A stretch of DNA of 7,173 nt from Bacteroidaceae bacterium (GTDB lineage: Bacteria > Bacteroidota > Bacteroidia > Bacteroidales > Bacteroidaceae). The notes below the pieces were generated by a model. That model had not been told where the DNA came from. It did no database searches and saw only the letters and a program-made list of their open reading frames with translations. The stretch spans positions 1-7,173 of the forward strand of contig JAEDNQ010000114.1 of assembly GCA_016302435.1 (NCBI GenBank), in the 5' to 3' direction. Each line of letters starts with the position of its first letter. Within the stretch, counting starts at the first letter, position 1. A program made the position numbers and the translations under genes. This document shows positions 6,479 through 7,173 of the stretch, in pieces.

Positions 6479-7102
6479 ATGAACAACAAACGACTCATAC
6501 GCATAGCGAACACACTCTCCATACTGTTCATGCCACTCTACGCCCCCATCTGGGTCATCATCGGGCTGTTCGTCTTCTCCTACCTCAGCCTGCTCCCCTT
6601 GGGCTACAAGATCTTTCTCCTCGCCACGGTCTACATCTTCACCATCGCCATACCGACCATGGGCATCTCCTTAGTGAGGACAGTGAAGAAGTGGACCCAC
6701 ATGGAACTGAGCCACCGCGAACACCGCCACATGCCATACGTGCTCACCCTGCTGAGCTACAGCGCATGTCTGGTGCTCATGACAAAGATGAACACCGCCA
6801 TGTTCTTCAGAGGAGTGGTCATGGCAGCCCTGGTAGCACAGATCATCTGCGTCGTCATCAATGCCTGGTGGAAAGTCAGCACACACATGGTGGGCATGGG
6901 AGGCCTCGTGGGCGCACTCCATGCCTTCAGCCTGCTCTTCGGCTACAACCCCGTGTGGTCCTTCTGCATCCTGCTCCTCCTGTCGGGAGCCTTGGGCACC
7001 AGCCGAATGATACTCCGGCAGCACAGCCTCGCCCAAGTGCTGGTAGGCTTTATGATAGGCTACTCATGCGCCATGGTGTTCATCCTCATCTGCTGGATGT
7101 AG
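6479..7102 (+). CDS. PAP2 superfamily-like integral membrane protein
   Basis: The protein has 207 residues and several hydrophobic segments (about 13-36, 44-65, 88-101, 111-128, 138-154, 160-173 and 187-206), so it is an inner-membrane protein with roughly six helices. It resembles the PAP2 (type 2 phosphatidic acid phosphatase) superfamily, which removes phosphate from lipid phosphates or carrier pyrophosphates. Candidate motifs: REHRHMP (80-86) in place of KX6RP; STHM (134-137) in place of PSGH; and SRX5H at S175-R176-H182, followed by Q186 where the classical motif has Asp. His136 and His182 would be the catalytic pair, so activity is plausible although the set is non-canonical. ATG 6479 begins MNNKRLIRI, a positively charged N-terminus suited to membrane insertion. 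It follows rpoN by 73 bases on the same strand, probably in one transcript. The substrate is unknown. An unrelated polytopic protein with chance motifs is the less likely alternative. Confidence 0.8.
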   Translation: MNNKRLIRIANTLSILFMPLYAPIWVIIGLFVFSYLSLLPLGYKIFLLATVYIFTIAIPTMGISLVRTVKKWTHMELSHREHRHMPYVLTLLSYSACLVLMTKMNTAMFFRGVVMAALVAQIICVVINAWWKVSTHMVGMGGLVGALHAFSLLFGYNPVWSFCILLLLSGALGTSRMILRQHSLAQVLVGFMIGYSCAMVFILICWM

Positions 7103-7113
7103 CTCATTCCATG

Positions 7114-7163
7114 CCACATATATATATATTATTTCCACACACCACATACAAATATTCCACATA
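7114..7163. repeat. AT dinucleotide run with CCACATA repeats
   Basis: After the PAP2-like stop codon the sequence becomes AT-rich and A/C-biased. It contains six AT units (7118-7129) and three copies of CCACATA (7114-7120, 7142-7148 and 7157-7163). TTCCACA occurs at 7133-7139 and 7155-7161, 22 bases apart. There is no coding potential and no clear terminator hairpin in the 71 bases that reach the window edge. It is probably a 3' untranslated or intergenic region, possibly leading to a promoter beyond the edge. Confidence 0.6.
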
Positions 7164-7173
7164 ATACACACAC

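Noticed and set aside
6445..7164. 239-residue plus-strand frame overlapping the PAP2-like gene
   Set aside because: It is rich in His, Pro and Arg with no membrane or domain pattern; the alternative frame gives a coherent membrane protein.

Overview
This window looks like ordinary chromosomal housekeeping DNA from a member of the Bacteroidota, most likely order Bacteroidales and plausibly a Prevotella-like genus with fairly GC-rich coding sequence. Three things support this. A perfect Bacteroidota-type promoter (TTTG, 19 bases, TAnnTTTG) lies in front of rpoN. No gene has a convincing Shine-Dalgarno sequence. The proteins, a DnaE of 1234 residues and an RpoN with the canonical RpoN box, fit that group. 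The genus is inferred from general resemblance and is not proven.

Layout. Positions 1-63 hold a very strong imperfect hairpin directly after the last gene of a minus-strand cluster. That cluster, in transcription order, is dnaE (4630-926, replicative DNA polymerase III alpha subunit), a 198-base gap with a small hairpin, trxA (727-416, thioredoxin) and a small acidic protein of unknown function (397-71). A 248-base divergent intergenic region (4631-4878) carries promoter motifs for both directions. On the plus strand follow rpoN (4879-6405, sigma-54) and, after 73 bases, a small membrane protein of the PAP2 phosphatase superfamily (6479-7102). The last 71 bases are AT-rich, non-coding and carry short repeats.

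Functionally the minus cluster combines DNA replication (DnaE) with thiol-disulfide redox control (TrxA) and an unknown protein. The plus cluster combines an alternative sigma factor, which needs separate enhancer-binding activators not present here, with an integral membrane protein probably acting on lipid phosphates. I see no tRNA, rRNA, CRISPR array, transposase, phage gene or obvious new multi-gene system. The points most worth a second look are the left-edge hairpin, the fully intact PHP metal site of DnaE, the acidic trxA partner, and the non-canonical active-site motifs of the PAP2-like protein.
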